NCBI GenBank assembly: GCA_963799045.1
Contig: CAWCVN010000007.1
Coordinates: 124,001 to 188,000, forward strand
Direction of reading: 5' to 3'
DNA from: DASRSS01 sp963799045
GTDB lineage: Bacteria; Actinomycetota; Actinomycetes; Mycobacteriales; Jatrophihabitantaceae
DNA length: 64,000 bases
The notes under the pieces: generated by a model
The model's input: the letters and a program-made list of their open reading frames with translations, nothing else
What the model was told of the DNA's origin: nothing
The model's database searches: none
Translations under genes and position numbers: made by a program
Shown: positions 54,400 to 64,000 of the stretch, one piece after another
Layout of the letters: every line of letters starts with the position of its first letter
How positions within the stretch are numbered: the stretch's first letter is position 1

Positions 54400-54921
54400 T
54401 CAGCCGGCCGGCGAGCGCCAGCCGGGGACGAGCGCGTCCAGCCAGGCGCGGCCCTCGTCCGGCAGCGTGCCGTGTGCTTGTGCAACGAGCGCCCAGCCCA
54501 CCACGGCCTGCTGGAACTTGGCCGGGTTGTAGACGTCCTCCTCGAAGCTGAAGCGCAGGTCCCCGGCGTAGCAGAGCCGGGTGTAGTTCGAGGCCTCGTG
54601 CACGCTGCCGTCACCCGGGTCGCGCAACAGGTTGCGCACCTCGCACACGATCCAGCCGCGCTGCTCGTCGAGCACCGACCAGGCGATCGGGAACGACGGC
54701 ATGACGTTGCCCGGAAAGCTCGTCATCGTGCGCAGGGCCCACCGGCGGATCTGCTCACGGCCGGCGAACTGGCCGTAGCAGTGCTCGCTGTAGGTGGCGT
54801 CCTCGGTGAACAGGTCGACGAACAGGTTCCAGTCACCGCTGTCGGCGGCGCGCTGGACAGTCCGCTGGTAGTGCTCGAAGGCGGCATCGAGCTCGGCGCG
54901 AGACACCGCATGCGTCGTCAT
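54400..54921 (-). CDS. SnoaL-like (NTF2 fold) protein
   Basis: The protein has 173 residues with the cone-shaped NTF2 pattern: a helical start LDAAFEHYQRTVQRAADSGD and WNLFVDLFTEDATYSEHCYG, QFAGREQIRRWALRTM, then beta strands such as GWIVCEVRNLLRDPGDGSVH and RLCYAGDLRFSFEEDVYN. Family members are isomerases, dehydratases or limonene-epoxide-hydrolase relatives. No unique catalytic set can be named. It stands alone between the padR unit and phoH2. Confidence 0.76.
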   Translation of the reverse strand: MTTHAVSRAELDAAFEHYQRTVQRAADSGDWNLFVDLFTEDATYSEHCYGQFAGREQIRRWALRTMTSFPGNVMPSFPIAWSVLDEQRGWIVCEVRNLLRDPGDGSVHEASNYTRLCYAGDLRFSFEEDVYNPAKFQQAVVGWALVAQAHGTLPDEGRAWLDALVPGWRSPAG

Positions 54922-54997
54922 GGATCGCGACGCTAACAGGTTCGGCGAGGGGCTTGCGCGGACGGCGGGCGGTCACCACCAGCGTGCCAGGACACCG

Positions 54998-56341
54998 CTA
55001 CAGCGGCAGCTCCTCGAGCATCTCGGTGACCAGCGCGGCGATCGGCGAGCGCTCCGACCGCGTCAGCGTGACGTGGGCGAACAGCGGGTGCCCACGCAGC
55101 GTCTCGATCACCGCGGCCACACCGTCGTGCCGGCCCACCCGGAGGTTGTCGCGCTGCGCGACGTCATGCGTGAGCACGACCCGCGAGCCGGTACCGATCC
55201 GCGAGAGCACCGTCAGCAGCACGTTGCGTTCCAGCGACTGTGCCTCGTCGACGATGACGAACGAGTCGTGCAACGAACGCCCCCGGATGTGCGTCAGCGG
55301 CAGCACCTCGAGCATGTTGCGGTCGAGAACCTCGTCGATCACTTCGCGCGGCACGAGGGCGCCCAGGGTGTCGAACACCGCCTGCGCCCACGGCGCCATC
55401 TTCTCGTTCTCGCTGCCGGGCAGGTAACCGAGTTCCTGCCCGCCGACGGCGTAGAGCGGACGGAAGACCACGACACGCTTGTGCAGCCGGCGCTCCAGCA
55501 CCGCCTCGAGACCCGCACACAGGGCCAGCGCGGACTTGCCGGTGCCGGCCCGCCCGCCGAGCGACACGATGCCGACCTCCGGATCGAGCAGCAGGTCCAG
55601 CGCCACGCGCTGCTCGGCCGACCGGCCGTGCAGGCCGAACGCCTCGCGGTCGCCGCGCACGAGCTGCATGTGCTTGTCGGGTGCGACCCGACCCAGGGCC
55701 GATCCCTTGATCGAGTGCAGCACCAGTCCGGTGTGGCAGGGCAGCTCGGCCACGCCGGCCAGGGTCGGGTCGTCGACGAGCGAGAGGGCGCCGCCGTCGT
55801 AGAGCGCGTCGATCGTGTCCGGCGCGACGTCCAGTTCCGCCATCCCCGTCCAGCCCGCGGAATCGCCCACCGGCTGGATGCGGTACTCGTCCGAGGGCAG
55901 GCCGACGGAGGCCGCCTTGACCCGAAGCGGCATGTCCTTGGTCACCAACGTGACGTCGTGCCCGTCGCCGGCCAGGTTCAGCGCGACGGCGAGGATCCGC
56001 GAGTCGTTGCTGTCGAAGCGGAACCCGGCCGGCAGTGTCGCGAGGTCCGAGTGGTTCAACTCGACGCGCACCGTCCCGCCCTGGTCGCCGATCGGCACCG
56101 GCGCGTCGAGGCGGCCGTGCACGATACGCAGCTCGTCGAGCACCCGCAGCGTCTGCCGCGCGAACCACCCGAGTTCGGGATGGTTCCGCTTGTCCTCCAG
56201 CTCGCCGATCACGACGAGCGGCAGGACCACCTCGTGCTCGGCGAAGCGGCCGAGGGCGCCCGGGTCGGACAGCAGCACCGACGTGTCGAGCACGAAGGTG
56301 CGTCGCGACGGCGGGAAGGTGCGGGTACGGGTAGCGGTCAC
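54998..56341 (-). CDS. phoH2: PhoH2: PIN domain fused to PhoH ATPase
   Basis: PhoH2 couples a PIN ribonuclease domain with an RNA helicase-type ATPase. The PIN domain begins TFVLDTSVLLSDPGALGRFA with acidic residues also in LPLVVIGELEDKRNHPELG and VTLVTKDMPLRVKAASVGL. The PhoH half has Walker A GGRAGTGKSALA and Walker B SFVIVDEAQSLE, plus RPLYAVGGQELGYLPGSENE. GTG 56341 has GGAG seven bases before it; the longer frame upstream is spurious. 447 residues equals the mycobacterial length. No antitoxin gene is seen directly upstream, unlike Rv1095, where I recall a short PhoAT. Confidence 0.93.
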   Translation of the reverse strand: MTATRTRTFPPSRRTFVLDTSVLLSDPGALGRFAEHEVVLPLVVIGELEDKRNHPELGWFARQTLRVLDELRIVHGRLDAPVPIGDQGGTVRVELNHSDLATLPAGFRFDSNDSRILAVALNLAGDGHDVTLVTKDMPLRVKAASVGLPSDEYRIQPVGDSAGWTGMAELDVAPDTIDALYDGGALSLVDDPTLAGVAELPCHTGLVLHSIKGSALGRVAPDKHMQLVRGDREAFGLHGRSAEQRVALDLLLDPEVGIVSLGGRAGTGKSALALCAGLEAVLERRLHKRVVVFRPLYAVGGQELGYLPGSENEKMAPWAQAVFDTLGALVPREVIDEVLDRNMLEVLPLTHIRGRSLHDSFVIVDEAQSLERNVLLTVLSRIGTGSRVVLTHDVAQRDNLRVGRHDGVAAVIETLRGHPLFAHVTLTRSERSPIAALVTEMLEELPL

Positions 56342-56480
56342 GGATCGCTCCAGACGGGTTACCGGGCGCAGACGTGCTCGTGCCGTGTCGCTGCGCAGTC
56401 GGGGATCCGGTCGGCCCGCACTCGGGCGGGGACGATCGGCGTCCCCCTCGCTGGTTTCGACCACCGTGCGGGACCTCCGG

Positions 56481-56505
56481 GGTGGGCCGGGTTGGCCTGC
56501 CCACC
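56481..56505. terminator. Stem-loop in the phoH2-sulfurtransferase gap
   Basis: GGTGGGC and GCCCACC flank an 11-base loop. The whole 221-base gap (56342-56562) otherwise shows no gene. It lies downstream of the sulfurtransferase on the minus strand, so it could end that transcript. No T-run is present. Confidence 0.3.
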
Positions 56506-56562
56506 GGCTCCGACGCTACGTCGGCGCCGGTGGAGATCACCGCAGGCGCGCGGGGTGTCGGT

Positions 56563-57396
56563 TCAGCTCGTCTCGGCCGGGCGGGACGGGTCCGCGCCCC
56601 ACTGCGACCAGGACCCCGGATACAGGGCGAGCTCGCGAAGACCTGCGCGGGTCATCGCCAACAGGGTGTGGCACGCGGAGACGCCCGACCCGCAGTAGGC
56701 GATGGCGCCGCGCTCGGTGGCCGCCGCGTACAGCTCGCGCAGCTCACCCGGCGCGAGCAGCCGGCCGTCGGCGCCGAGGTTCGCCGCCCACGGGACGCTG
56801 CGCGCGCCGGGAATGTGGCCGGGCCGCGGATCGATCGACTCGTCGCCGCGGGCGAAGCGTTCGGCCGTGCGTGCGTCGAACACGGCGGCCCCGCTCGCCG
56901 CCAGCTCGTCGGCGGTCACGAACCGGTCCGGTGGCCACGGTCGCGGCACGCGGGCCACCGCTGTCGGCCGCGGCGGCTGCGTGCTCAGCTCGCCGCCCGC
57001 CGCCAGCCAGGCGTCCAGCCCGCCGTCGAGGACGGCGACCGGCTCACCGAGCACGTGCAGCATCCACCACAGCCGGGCGGCGGTGCCGCCGCCGGAGTCG
57101 TCGTAGGCCACCACCGGCTGCGCCTCGGCGATGCCGTGGGCACCGAGCGCGGCGGCGAAGTGAGCCGGGTCGGGCAGCGGGTGGCGCCCGGCGTGCCCGC
57201 TCGGCGGCGCGGACAGGTCCGTGTCGATGTCCAGCCACACCGCACCGGGTATGTGGCCCGCGCGGTAGGCATCTGTACCGGTGCGCCCGTCCGGCGGATT
57301 CAGATACCACCGCACGTCGGCCACCCGGACCTCCCCGCGGTGCGCGCGCAGCCAGTCGGCCGAGACCACCGGGCCGAACGGCGAGTCAGCCCCCAT
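56563..57396 (-). CDS. Rhodanese-type thiosulfate/3-mercaptopyruvate sulfurtransferase
   Basis: This two-domain rhodanese has 277 residues. The first domain has DVRWYLNPPDGRTGTDAYRA, GHIPGAVWLDIDTDLS and PVVAYDDSGGGTAARLWWML (Asp where the active Cys would be, so inactive). The second domain has FDARTAERFARGDESIDPRP, GHIPGARSVPWAANL and the active loop AYCGSGVSACHTLLAM. ATG 57396 overlaps the prenyl synthase stop by 11 bases. The two-gene unit has no obvious shared pathway. Confidence 0.9.
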   Translation of the reverse strand: MGADSPFGPVVSADWLRAHRGEVRVADVRWYLNPPDGRTGTDAYRAGHIPGAVWLDIDTDLSAPPSGHAGRHPLPDPAHFAAALGAHGIAEAQPVVAYDDSGGGTAARLWWMLHVLGEPVAVLDGGLDAWLAAGGELSTQPPRPTAVARVPRPWPPDRFVTADELAASGAAVFDARTAERFARGDESIDPRPGHIPGARSVPWAANLGADGRLLAPGELRELYAAATERGAIAYCGSGVSACHTLLAMTRAGLRELALYPGSWSQWGADPSRPAETS

Positions 57397-58162
57397 ACCG
57401 GCGCTGACGGGTGCCGTAGTCGCGCAGGGCGCGCAAGAAGTCGATCTTGCGGAAGTCGGGCCACAGCGCGTCGCAGAAGTAGAACTCCGAGTGCACCGAC
57501 TGCCACAGCAGGAACCCCGACAGCCGCTGCTCGCCGGACGTCCGGATCACCAGGTCCGGATCCGGTTGGCCCTTGATGTAGAGGTGTTCGGTGATCTGGT
57601 CGGCGTCGATCACCTCGGCCAGCTGCTCGAGCGAGGTTCCGGACGCCGCCGCCTCGAGCAGCAGGGAGCGCACCGCGTCGGCGATCTCGCGCCGGCCGCC
57701 GTAGCCCACGGCGATGTTCACGGTCAGCCCGGTGCGGCCGACCGTGCGCTCCTCTGCCTGCTTGAGCGCCTCGGTGGTCTCCGTGGGTAGGAGGTCCAGC
57801 GCGCCGACGGCGTTCACCCGCCACGGCCGGCCATCCGCGGACAGCTCGTCGGCGACCCGCGCGATGATGCGCAGCAGCGGCTCGAGCTCGTTGCGCGGCC
57901 GGCGCAGGTTGTCGGTCGACAGCAGCCAGACCGTCACGTGCGCCACGCCCGCCTCGGTGCACCATTCGAGCAGGTCGGCGATGTGGCGGGCACCGGCCGC
58001 GTGCCCGCGGCTGACGTCGTCGAAACCGGCCGCGCGTGCCCAGCGGCGGTTGCCGTCGATCATGATGGCGACGTGCTGGGGTGTGGGCATGCCGGCCAGC
58101 TGAGCGCGCAGGTGCCGCTCATACAGCGAGTAGATCGCGCCACGCAGGTCCACGACCGTCAA
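57386..58162 (-). CDS. Short-chain Z-isoprenyl diphosphate synthase (UppS family, Rv1086-like)
   Basis: These enzymes extend isoprenyl diphosphates in the Z form. The first motif is HVAIMIDGNRRWARAAGF with the metal Asp. The central VWLLSTDNLRRPRNELEPL and the diphosphate-binding RTSGEQRLSGFLLWQSVHSE are intact, as is YFCDALWPDFRKIDFLRALR. With 258 residues and the opening LYERHLRAQLAGMPTPQHVA it is nearer the Z-farnesyl synthase Rv1086 than the decaprenyl enzyme. TTG 58162 or GTG 58153 is the start; a TATCTT box just upstream hints at a leaderless GTG. Hemolysin III lies opposite, as in Rv1085c-Rv1086. Confidence 0.92.
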   Translation of the reverse strand: MTVVDLRGAIYSLYERHLRAQLAGMPTPQHVAIMIDGNRRWARAAGFDDVSRGHAAGARHIADLLEWCTEAGVAHVTVWLLSTDNLRRPRNELEPLLRIIARVADELSADGRPWRVNAVGALDLLPTETTEALKQAEERTVGRTGLTVNIAVGYGGRREIADAVRSLLLEAAASGTSLEQLAEVIDADQITEHLYIKGQPDPDLVIRTSGEQRLSGFLLWQSVHSEFYFCDALWPDFRKIDFLRALRDYGTRQRRYGG

Positions 58163-58240
58163 AGATAGTCGCCCGCGCGCTGCGCCGCGCGGACCGACGA
58201 CACCGGCTGAGCCGCGCCGGTGCCGGCCTCGCGGAACAAC

Positions 58241-58257
58241 CTACGGTTACGTAGCCT
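58241..58257 (+). promoter_or_regulatory. Inverted repeat and -10 box before hemolysin III
   Basis: CTACG-GTTA-CGTAG (58241-58254) is a perfect inverted repeat. TAGCCT (58252-58257) overlaps it and sits six bases before ATG 58264, as in a leaderless promoter. I recall similar CTACGG-type palindromes at fatty-acid desaturase genes of actinomycetes under TetR control. No regulator gene is adjacent. Confidence 0.42.
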
Positions 58258-58263
58258 GGGCAG

Positions 58264-58962
58264 ATGGCGACGCCACAGCCGGAAGCGGTCAGCCCGGCAG
58301 CGGCTGTCTCGATCGCGGCCGCCGAACTCAAGCCCCGGCTGCGCGGCTGGCTGCACGCCTACGCCGCCACCGTCTCGGTGGTCTCCGGCGCGGCGCTGGT
58401 CGCGGTCGCCGCCAGCCTGCGCGGTGACACCGCGGGCGCGAGCACGAGCGTCTACGCCGCCACGGTGACCCTGCTGTTCGGCACCTCCGCGCTCTACCAC
58501 CGACTGCGATGGGGTCCCCGGGGTCATGCCGTGATGAAGCGGCTGGACCACTCGATGATCTTCGTGTTCATCGCCGGCACCTACACGCCGATCGCGGCAC
58601 TGACGCTGCCGCACACGACCGCGGTCGCGGTGCTGACCGTGGTCTGGGTCGGTGCCGCCTTCGGCGTCGCGCTCAAGTCGGCCTGGCCGGCGGCGCCGCG
58701 CTGGCTGTCGGTGCCGTGCTACGTGGCGCTGGGCTGGGTGGCCGCGTTCGTCTTCCCGGACCTGCTGCACAACGGCGGCGTGGCCGCGTTCGCGCTGCTG
58801 GCCGCCGGCGGTGTCGTCTACACCCTCGGCGCCGTGGTCTACGGCCTCAAGCGCCCCGATCCGTGGCCGGGCACCTTCGGCTACCACGAGGTCTTCCACC
58901 TCTGCACCCTGGTGGCCGCGCTGTGCCACTACGTGGCCATCTGGCTCGCCGTCTTCAGCTGA
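58264..58962 (+). CDS. Hemolysin III family membrane protein (PAQR-like)
   Basis: The 232-residue protein has seven helices. The HlyIII zinc residues lie in LFGTSALYHRLRW, LDHSMIFVFIAGTYTPIA and FGYHEVFHLCTLVAALCHYV. The fold is shared with adiponectin receptors, which have ceramidase-type activity, so a lipid hydrolase or receptor role is likelier than a toxin. ATG 58264 has no ribosome site, which fits a leaderless message. It is divergent from the Z-prenyl synthase gene. Confidence 0.92.
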   Translation: MATPQPEAVSPAAAVSIAAAELKPRLRGWLHAYAATVSVVSGAALVAVAASLRGDTAGASTSVYAATVTLLFGTSALYHRLRWGPRGHAVMKRLDHSMIFVFIAGTYTPIAALTLPHTTAVAVLTVVWVGAAFGVALKSAWPAAPRWLSVPCYVALGWVAAFVFPDLLHNGGVAAFALLAAGGVVYTLGAVVYGLKRPDPWPGTFGYHEVFHLCTLVAALCHYVAIWLAVFS

Positions 58963-59028
58963 GCCGCATACCCCCGTTCACAGTCGAGCGGATCCCCCTG
59001 CCCGATCGGCGGCTGTGTGCCGTCCGAC

Positions 59029-59070
59029 TTGCCCTACCGGGCTGGTGTATCTATCCTGTAATTATGTAAT
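59029..59070 (+). promoter_or_regulatory. Promoter with 8-bp direct-repeat operator
   Basis: TTGCCC (59029-59034), a 17-base spacer, then TATCCT (59052-59057). TGTAAT occurs at 59057-59062 and again at 59065-59070, an 8-base period, across the start of transcription. Spaced direct repeats like this are usual operators for ribbon-helix-helix repressors, and the next gene seems to encode one. Confidence 0.6.
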
Positions 59071-59078
59071 CACCGCAG

Positions 59079-59768
59079 ATGAGTAAGGATGCAAGATGCA
59101 TACAGACCACAACGAACGACGTTTCCGCACCGGCGAGGGGCATCGTGGCCGGGGCCGCGGGCCACATGGCGGTGGGCGGCGGCCACGGCGGCCACGGCGG
59201 GCGGGGCTTCGGCCGGCCCGGCGGCTGGCAGCAGGCGGACCTCCCGCAGGCGGACGACGCGGCCGCCTGGCTGGCCGGCCGGCTGCCCGACGACTGGTTC
59301 GTCGGCGAACCGACGGTCACCGTCGACCGTGAGGAGATCCTGGTCGTCGGCGAGCTGGCCGCGCCGGTCGAGACCGGTAAGGACGCCGACAAAGACACCG
59401 ACGACTCGGCCCGCACCGCCGCCGCCCTGGGCAGGATCGGCCGCTTCCGCGAGGACACCCGCGAGGCGCGGATGCAGATCGCCGACGAGGCCGAGGCCCG
59501 CTACGGCCGCAAGCTGGCGTGGGGCGCAACCATCGGCGAGACCCGGCAGCTGTTCACCCACCTGGCCGTCCCCGTCATGACCCGGCTGCGTCAGGGCGAG
59601 CGCCGGGTGCTCGACACGCTCGTCGACGCGGGCGTGGCCCGGTCGCGCTCGGACGCGCTCGCGTGGTGCGTCACGCTGGTCGGTGAGCACGTGGACGACT
59701 GGCTGCGCAACCTGCGTGATGCCATGGCCGAGGTGGACAAGCTGCGGGCGCAGGGCCCCGAACTCTGA
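59079..59768 (+). CDS. Possible ribbon-helix-helix protein with Gly/His-rich N terminus
   Basis: The first 50 residues include GHMAVGGGHGGHGGRGFGRP, which looks disordered and could bind metal. The middle has FVGEPTVTVDREEILVVGEL. The C-terminal third, GERRVLDTLVDAGVARSRSD then ALAWCVTLVGEHVDDWLRNL, resembles a ribbon-helix-helix DNA-binding fold followed by a coiled coil. No other part is recognised. ATG 59079 was chosen because it follows the promoter by a short leader; ATG 59166 would remove the first 29 residues. If the fold is right, it probably represses itself. Confidence 0.52.
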   Translation: MSKDARCIQTTTNDVSAPARGIVAGAAGHMAVGGGHGGHGGRGFGRPGGWQQADLPQADDAAAWLAGRLPDDWFVGEPTVTVDREEILVVGELAAPVETGKDADKDTDDSARTAAALGRIGRFREDTREARMQIADEAEARYGRKLAWGATIGETRQLFTHLAVPVMTRLRQGERRVLDTLVDAGVARSRSDALAWCVTLVGEHVDDWLRNLRDAMAEVDKLRAQGPEL

Positions 59769-59776
59769 GCACTCGC

Positions 59777-59822
59777 GATCTTCCTGCGCCGCACGCGCCA
59801 GGGCGCGGTGACCGCAGGAAGA

Positions 59823-59824
<2 letters not shown>
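59777..59824. repeat. 48-bp palindrome between converging genes
   Basis: GATCTTCCTGCG (59777-59788) pairs exactly with CGCAGGAAGATC (59813-59824), and inside it CGCGCC pairs with GGCGCG. The DUF255 gene stop (minus strand, 59823-59825) overlaps the outer arm. It could end both transcripts. It is built like the 59-bp palindromes at 9.9-11.0 kb but shares no sequence with them. Confidence 0.82.
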
Positions 59825-61799
<1,975 letters not shown>

Positions 61800-61909
61800 C
61801 CGATAACTCCCTGTCGCGGTCGGTCCTACCGTCTCGTCCCGACCGTACCCGGGCGCGGTGTCCCCGCCGGCGGCTGACAGGGTGGTGGGTGCAGACAGGA
61901 GGATGCCTG

Positions 61910-62374
61910 ATGAATTCGGCTGTTCGGGTGCTCGCGGCGGCAGCGCTGGTGGCCGGCCTGGCCGCCTGCGGTGGCAAGAGCGATTCGGGCACCGCCACGA
62001 TCGGCACGCGCTCGCTGGGGGCCCTGGGCACCGTGTTGGTCGACGGCAGCGGCAGGACCCTGTACATGTTCCCGCCCGACCAGCAGCGCGAGGTCACCTG
62101 CACCGGGCGCTGCGCAGTCGTCTGGCCGCACGTGTCCGTGTCGTCGGGCAACGCGCCCAAGGCGACGGGGGCGGTGCGGCAGTCGCTCCTGGGCACCGTC
62201 GCCGACCCCGACAGCTCGGGCAAGCGGGTGGTGACCTACGACGGGTGGCCGCTCTACCGTTACGACGCCGACACCAGGCCCGGCCAGGCCAACGGGCAGG
62301 CGCTCGACGTCAACGGTGGCTACTGGTACGTGCTGCGCCCGTCCGGCCAGATCGTCAAGACGCCCGCCCCGTAG
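61910..62374 (+). CDS. Secreted lipoprotein with Lipoprotein_15 repeats (second copy)
   Basis: The leader MNSAVRVLAAAALVAGLAAC ends in lipobox LAAC (C20), and the two family repeats follow: VLVDGSGRTLYMFPPDQQRE with TCTGRCAVVWPHV, and VTYDGWPLYRYDADTRPGQA ending GGYWYVLRPSGQ. AGGAGG lies eight bases before ATG 61910. It is a paralogue of 24364-24876 but without SigL-like boxes that I could find upstream. Role unknown. Confidence 0.85.
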   Translation: MNSAVRVLAAAALVAGLAACGGKSDSGTATIGTRSLGALGTVLVDGSGRTLYMFPPDQQREVTCTGRCAVVWPHVSVSSGNAPKATGAVRQSLLGTVADPDSSGKRVVTYDGWPLYRYDADTRPGQANGQALDVNGGYWYVLRPSGQIVKTPAP

Positions 62375-62390
62375 AGACCGGCGGCGCTGA

Positions 62391-63086
62391 TCACATTGCT
62401 TCCTTGATACCGCTGCGGATCAGCCAGGTGTTGACCGGGTATGCGGTGAAGAAGCCGATAATCATCCCGATCTGCATGAGGAACCAGTAGACCGCGGAGT
62501 CGGGGTGAATGTGGTGGGGGCTGGGGAACAAGACGAACGCCTGCAGCGCCATCCAGCCGAACAGGCCGACCTCGAACGCCGACAGCGACAAGATGTCGGC
62601 CTTGGCCGCAGCGACGATTCCCTTGCGAAAGTTCAGCCCACGCATCGGCGCGATCGCGAAGTACTGGAACGCCAAGCCGAGCGCAACGGCCAGGATGTAG
62701 TCGCCGATGTACTCGGCGAACACGGCTTCGCCGGCGATGGTCGCGCCGAGGCCGAAGATCGCGAACTCGGATGCGATGTCGCCCAGCGTGCAGCCCGCTC
62801 CGCAGTGGCTGACACCGACGGCGGTGGTTGCCCACTCGGGCTTGTCCGGGGGCTCGTCGAGGCCCTGTTCGGCGAGCCACTTGTTACTCTTCGGCCGGCC
62901 GTAGCGCAGGTAGCCCCAGATCGCGACCGGCCCGAAATACAGGCCGGTGACCGGCCACACCCACTCCATCACCGTCATCTTCTGCCGGTAGCCGCGGCCG
63001 AGGATGTCGTAGAGCAGCCACGCCGCCGACGCGAACGCCAGCGCCAGCGCTGCCCAGGCGAGGTCGGTCAACCACTGCGGGGGCAT
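62391..63086 (-). CDS. DUF4396 membrane protein
   Basis: The 231-residue protein has about six helices and the DUF4396 motif SHCGAGCTLGDIASEFAIFG, whose conserved His and Cys residues suggest metal binding. Further family pieces are MEWVWPVTGLYFGPVAIWGY, MRGLNFRKGIVAAAKADILS and FFTAYPVNTWLIRSGIKEAM. AAGGAG precedes ATG 63086 by nine bases. The next gene upstream is a heavy-metal P-type ATPase on the same strand, 93 bases away, so copper or another metal is a likely topic. Confidence 0.85.
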   Translation of the reverse strand: MPPQWLTDLAWAALALAFASAAWLLYDILGRGYRQKMTVMEWVWPVTGLYFGPVAIWGYLRYGRPKSNKWLAEQGLDEPPDKPEWATTAVGVSHCGAGCTLGDIASEFAIFGLGATIAGEAVFAEYIGDYILAVALGLAFQYFAIAPMRGLNFRKGIVAAAKADILSLSAFEVGLFGWMALQAFVLFPSPHHIHPDSAVYWFLMQIGMIIGFFTAYPVNTWLIRSGIKEAM

Positions 63087-63179
63087 GGGCCACGGCTCCT
63101 TCCGGGCTGCGGACGCGGATCCAGGTGTCGTTCGTGTACCCCGGGTGGGTACCCCGAACAACGGTCGCGCTAACGCGGC

Positions 63180-64000
63180 TCAGGCGGTGGTCGACTCCGC
63201 GGTGTGCGCGGCGGTGAAGCGGCGCAGCCGCAGGCTGTTGCTGACAACGAACACGGAGCTGAAGGCCATGGCGGCGCCGGAGATGAGCGGGTTGAGCAGC
63301 CCGGCGGCGGCGAGCGGTATCGCCGCGACGTTGTAGGCGAAGGCCCAGAACAGGTTGCCCTTGATGGTGGCCAGCGTGCGGCGGGACAGCCGGATGGCAT
63401 CGGCGGCGGCGCGCAGGTCCCCGGTGACCAGGGTGAGGTCGCTGGCTTCGATCGCGACGTCGGTGCCGGTGCCGATGGCCAGGCCGAGGTCGGCCTGGGC
63501 GAGGGCGGCGGCGTCGTTCACGCCGTCGCCGACCATGGCCACGGTGTGGCCGGCGTCCTGTAGCTGCTTGACGACGTCGAGCTTGTCGGCCGGCAGCACC
63601 TCGGCGCGGACGTCGTCGATACCCACGGCGGCGGCGACGGCACGGGCCGTGCGCTCGTTGTCCCCGGTGAGCAGGATCGGGGTCAGCCCCAGGCCGCGCA
63701 GCGCCGCCACGGCGTCACGGCTGCTGGGCTTGGGCGAGTCGGCGACCACCAGCAGCCCGCGGACGAGGCCGTCCCAGCCGGCGAACACCGGCGTGCGCCC
63801 GGCCGCCTCGGCCTCGCCGCGCGCCCGGTCGAGCTCGTCCGGGACGCGCAACGACCACTCGGCCATCAGCCGAGCGCGGCCGACCACGACGGCGTGACCG
63901 TCGACGACGCCGGTCACCCCGAGGCCGGCGGTGTTGGTGAACGACTCCACGTCGGGCAGCGGTCCGGCGGCTGCGGCGGCCGAGGCGACCGCGGCGGCGA
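63180..64000 (-). CDS. Heavy-metal P1B-type ATPase (copper exporter type), C-terminal part
   Basis: The reading frame continues past the window edge, so about 273 C-terminal codons are seen. They carry the nucleotide-binding part (TPVFAGWDGLVRGLLVVADS), the hinge motif GDGVNDAAALAQADLGLAIG with the following TGTDVAIEASDLTLV, and the last two membrane helices. ATIKGNLFWAFAYNVAAIPL and an NPLISGAAMAFSSVFVVSNS segment with Asn and Ser at the usual metal-binding places favour Cu+. The metal cannot be fixed without the CPx motif, which lies outside. Confidence 0.93.
   Translation of the reverse strand, partial: AAAVASAAAAAGPLPDVESFTNTAGLGVTGVVDGHAVVVGRARLMAEWSLRVPDELDRARGEAEAAGRTPVFAGWDGLVRGLLVVADSPKPSSRDAVAALRGLGLTPILLTGDNERTARAVAAAVGIDDVRAEVLPADKLDVVKQLQDAGHTVAMVGDGVNDAAALAQADLGLAIGTGTDVAIEASDLTLVTGDLRAAADAIRLSRRTLATIKGNLFWAFAYNVAAIPLAAAGLLNPLISGAAMAFSSVFVVSNSLRLRRFTAAHTAESTTA

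Noticed and set aside
54998..56464. Longer phoH2 start near 56464
   Set aside because: The extra 41 codons are Arg/Asp-rich with no similarity, and GTG 56341 has a good ribosome site and starts the PIN domain at the usual place.

Overview
The window is high-GC DNA from an actinomycete. It encodes the mycothiol deacetylase MshB, uses many GTG/TTG starts, has ECF sigma/zinc anti-sigma pairs, carries PhoH2 and a short-chain Z-prenyl synthase, and shows several apparently leaderless promoters. Long stretches match the Mycobacterium tuberculosis gene neighbourhoods Rv1084-Rv1086, Rv1095, Rv1098c-Rv1099c, Rv1107c-Rv1112 and Rv0444c-Rv0449c, as I remember them. Mycolate genes are absent from the window, so a non-mycobacterial relative (Frankiales/Jatrophihabitans-like) is my guess. 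Single-base frameshifts cluster in four tracts (about 7.0-10.9, 18.5-23.0, 29.7 and 47.1-48.6 kb) and break otherwise well-conserved genes. This looks like a draft or metagenome assembly with local indel errors rather than decay.

Layout. 0-8 kb: the end of a GNAT gene, then a minus-strand operon for a peptide ABC importer (binding protein, two permeases, two ATPases) that runs into mshB and a small membrane protein. 8-11 kb: a nitrilase/omega-amidase and a DapC-like aminotransferase, then a DUF559/AbiEi-like gene flanked by two copies of a 59-bp perfect-armed palindrome. 11-18 kb: typA, a DEAD-box helicase, a TetR regulator divergent from an MpaB-type oxygenase with a clear leaderless promoter/operator, and an aldehyde dehydrogenase. 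18-24 kb: an ABC1 kinase, an acyl-CoA ligase, TetR plus MFS efflux, and a glycosyltransferase.

24-37 kb is an envelope-stress island. A SigL-like ECF factor and its anti-sigma stand opposite a lipoprotein gene across mirrored SigL-type promoters. A SigK/RskA pair follows, then a lipid-methylation operon (FAD oxidoreductase, DUF1365, Cfa-like methyltransferase, DUF1295), an HtrA protease, an MPT70/83-like fasciclin lipoprotein with a membrane-anchored molybdopterin oxidoreductase, and a photolyase. In M. tuberculosis the corresponding SigK regulon is spread over two loci; here it lies together.

37-46 kb is housekeeping: ychF, rmuC, ispH, xseAB, glpX, ybjQ-like and fumC. 46-51.6 kb is an accessory surface cluster: a DUF5305 protein, two small secreted proteins with near-identical leader regions, an S26/SipW-like signal peptidase, a secreted protein with an LAxTG sortase motif, and a divergent two-component system. 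51.6-54.4 kb is a PadR-MFS-BioY operon with a palindromic operator. 54.4-64 kb carries a SnoaL-like protein, PhoH2, a sulfurtransferase plus Z-prenyl synthase pair, hemolysin III, a self-regulating ribbon-helix-helix candidate, a DUF255 thioredoxin-fold protein, a second Lipoprotein_15 protein, a DUF4396 membrane protein and the end of a metal P-type ATPase. No gene-free stretch exceeds about 300 bases, and no tRNA, rRNA, CRISPR array or insertion sequence was seen.
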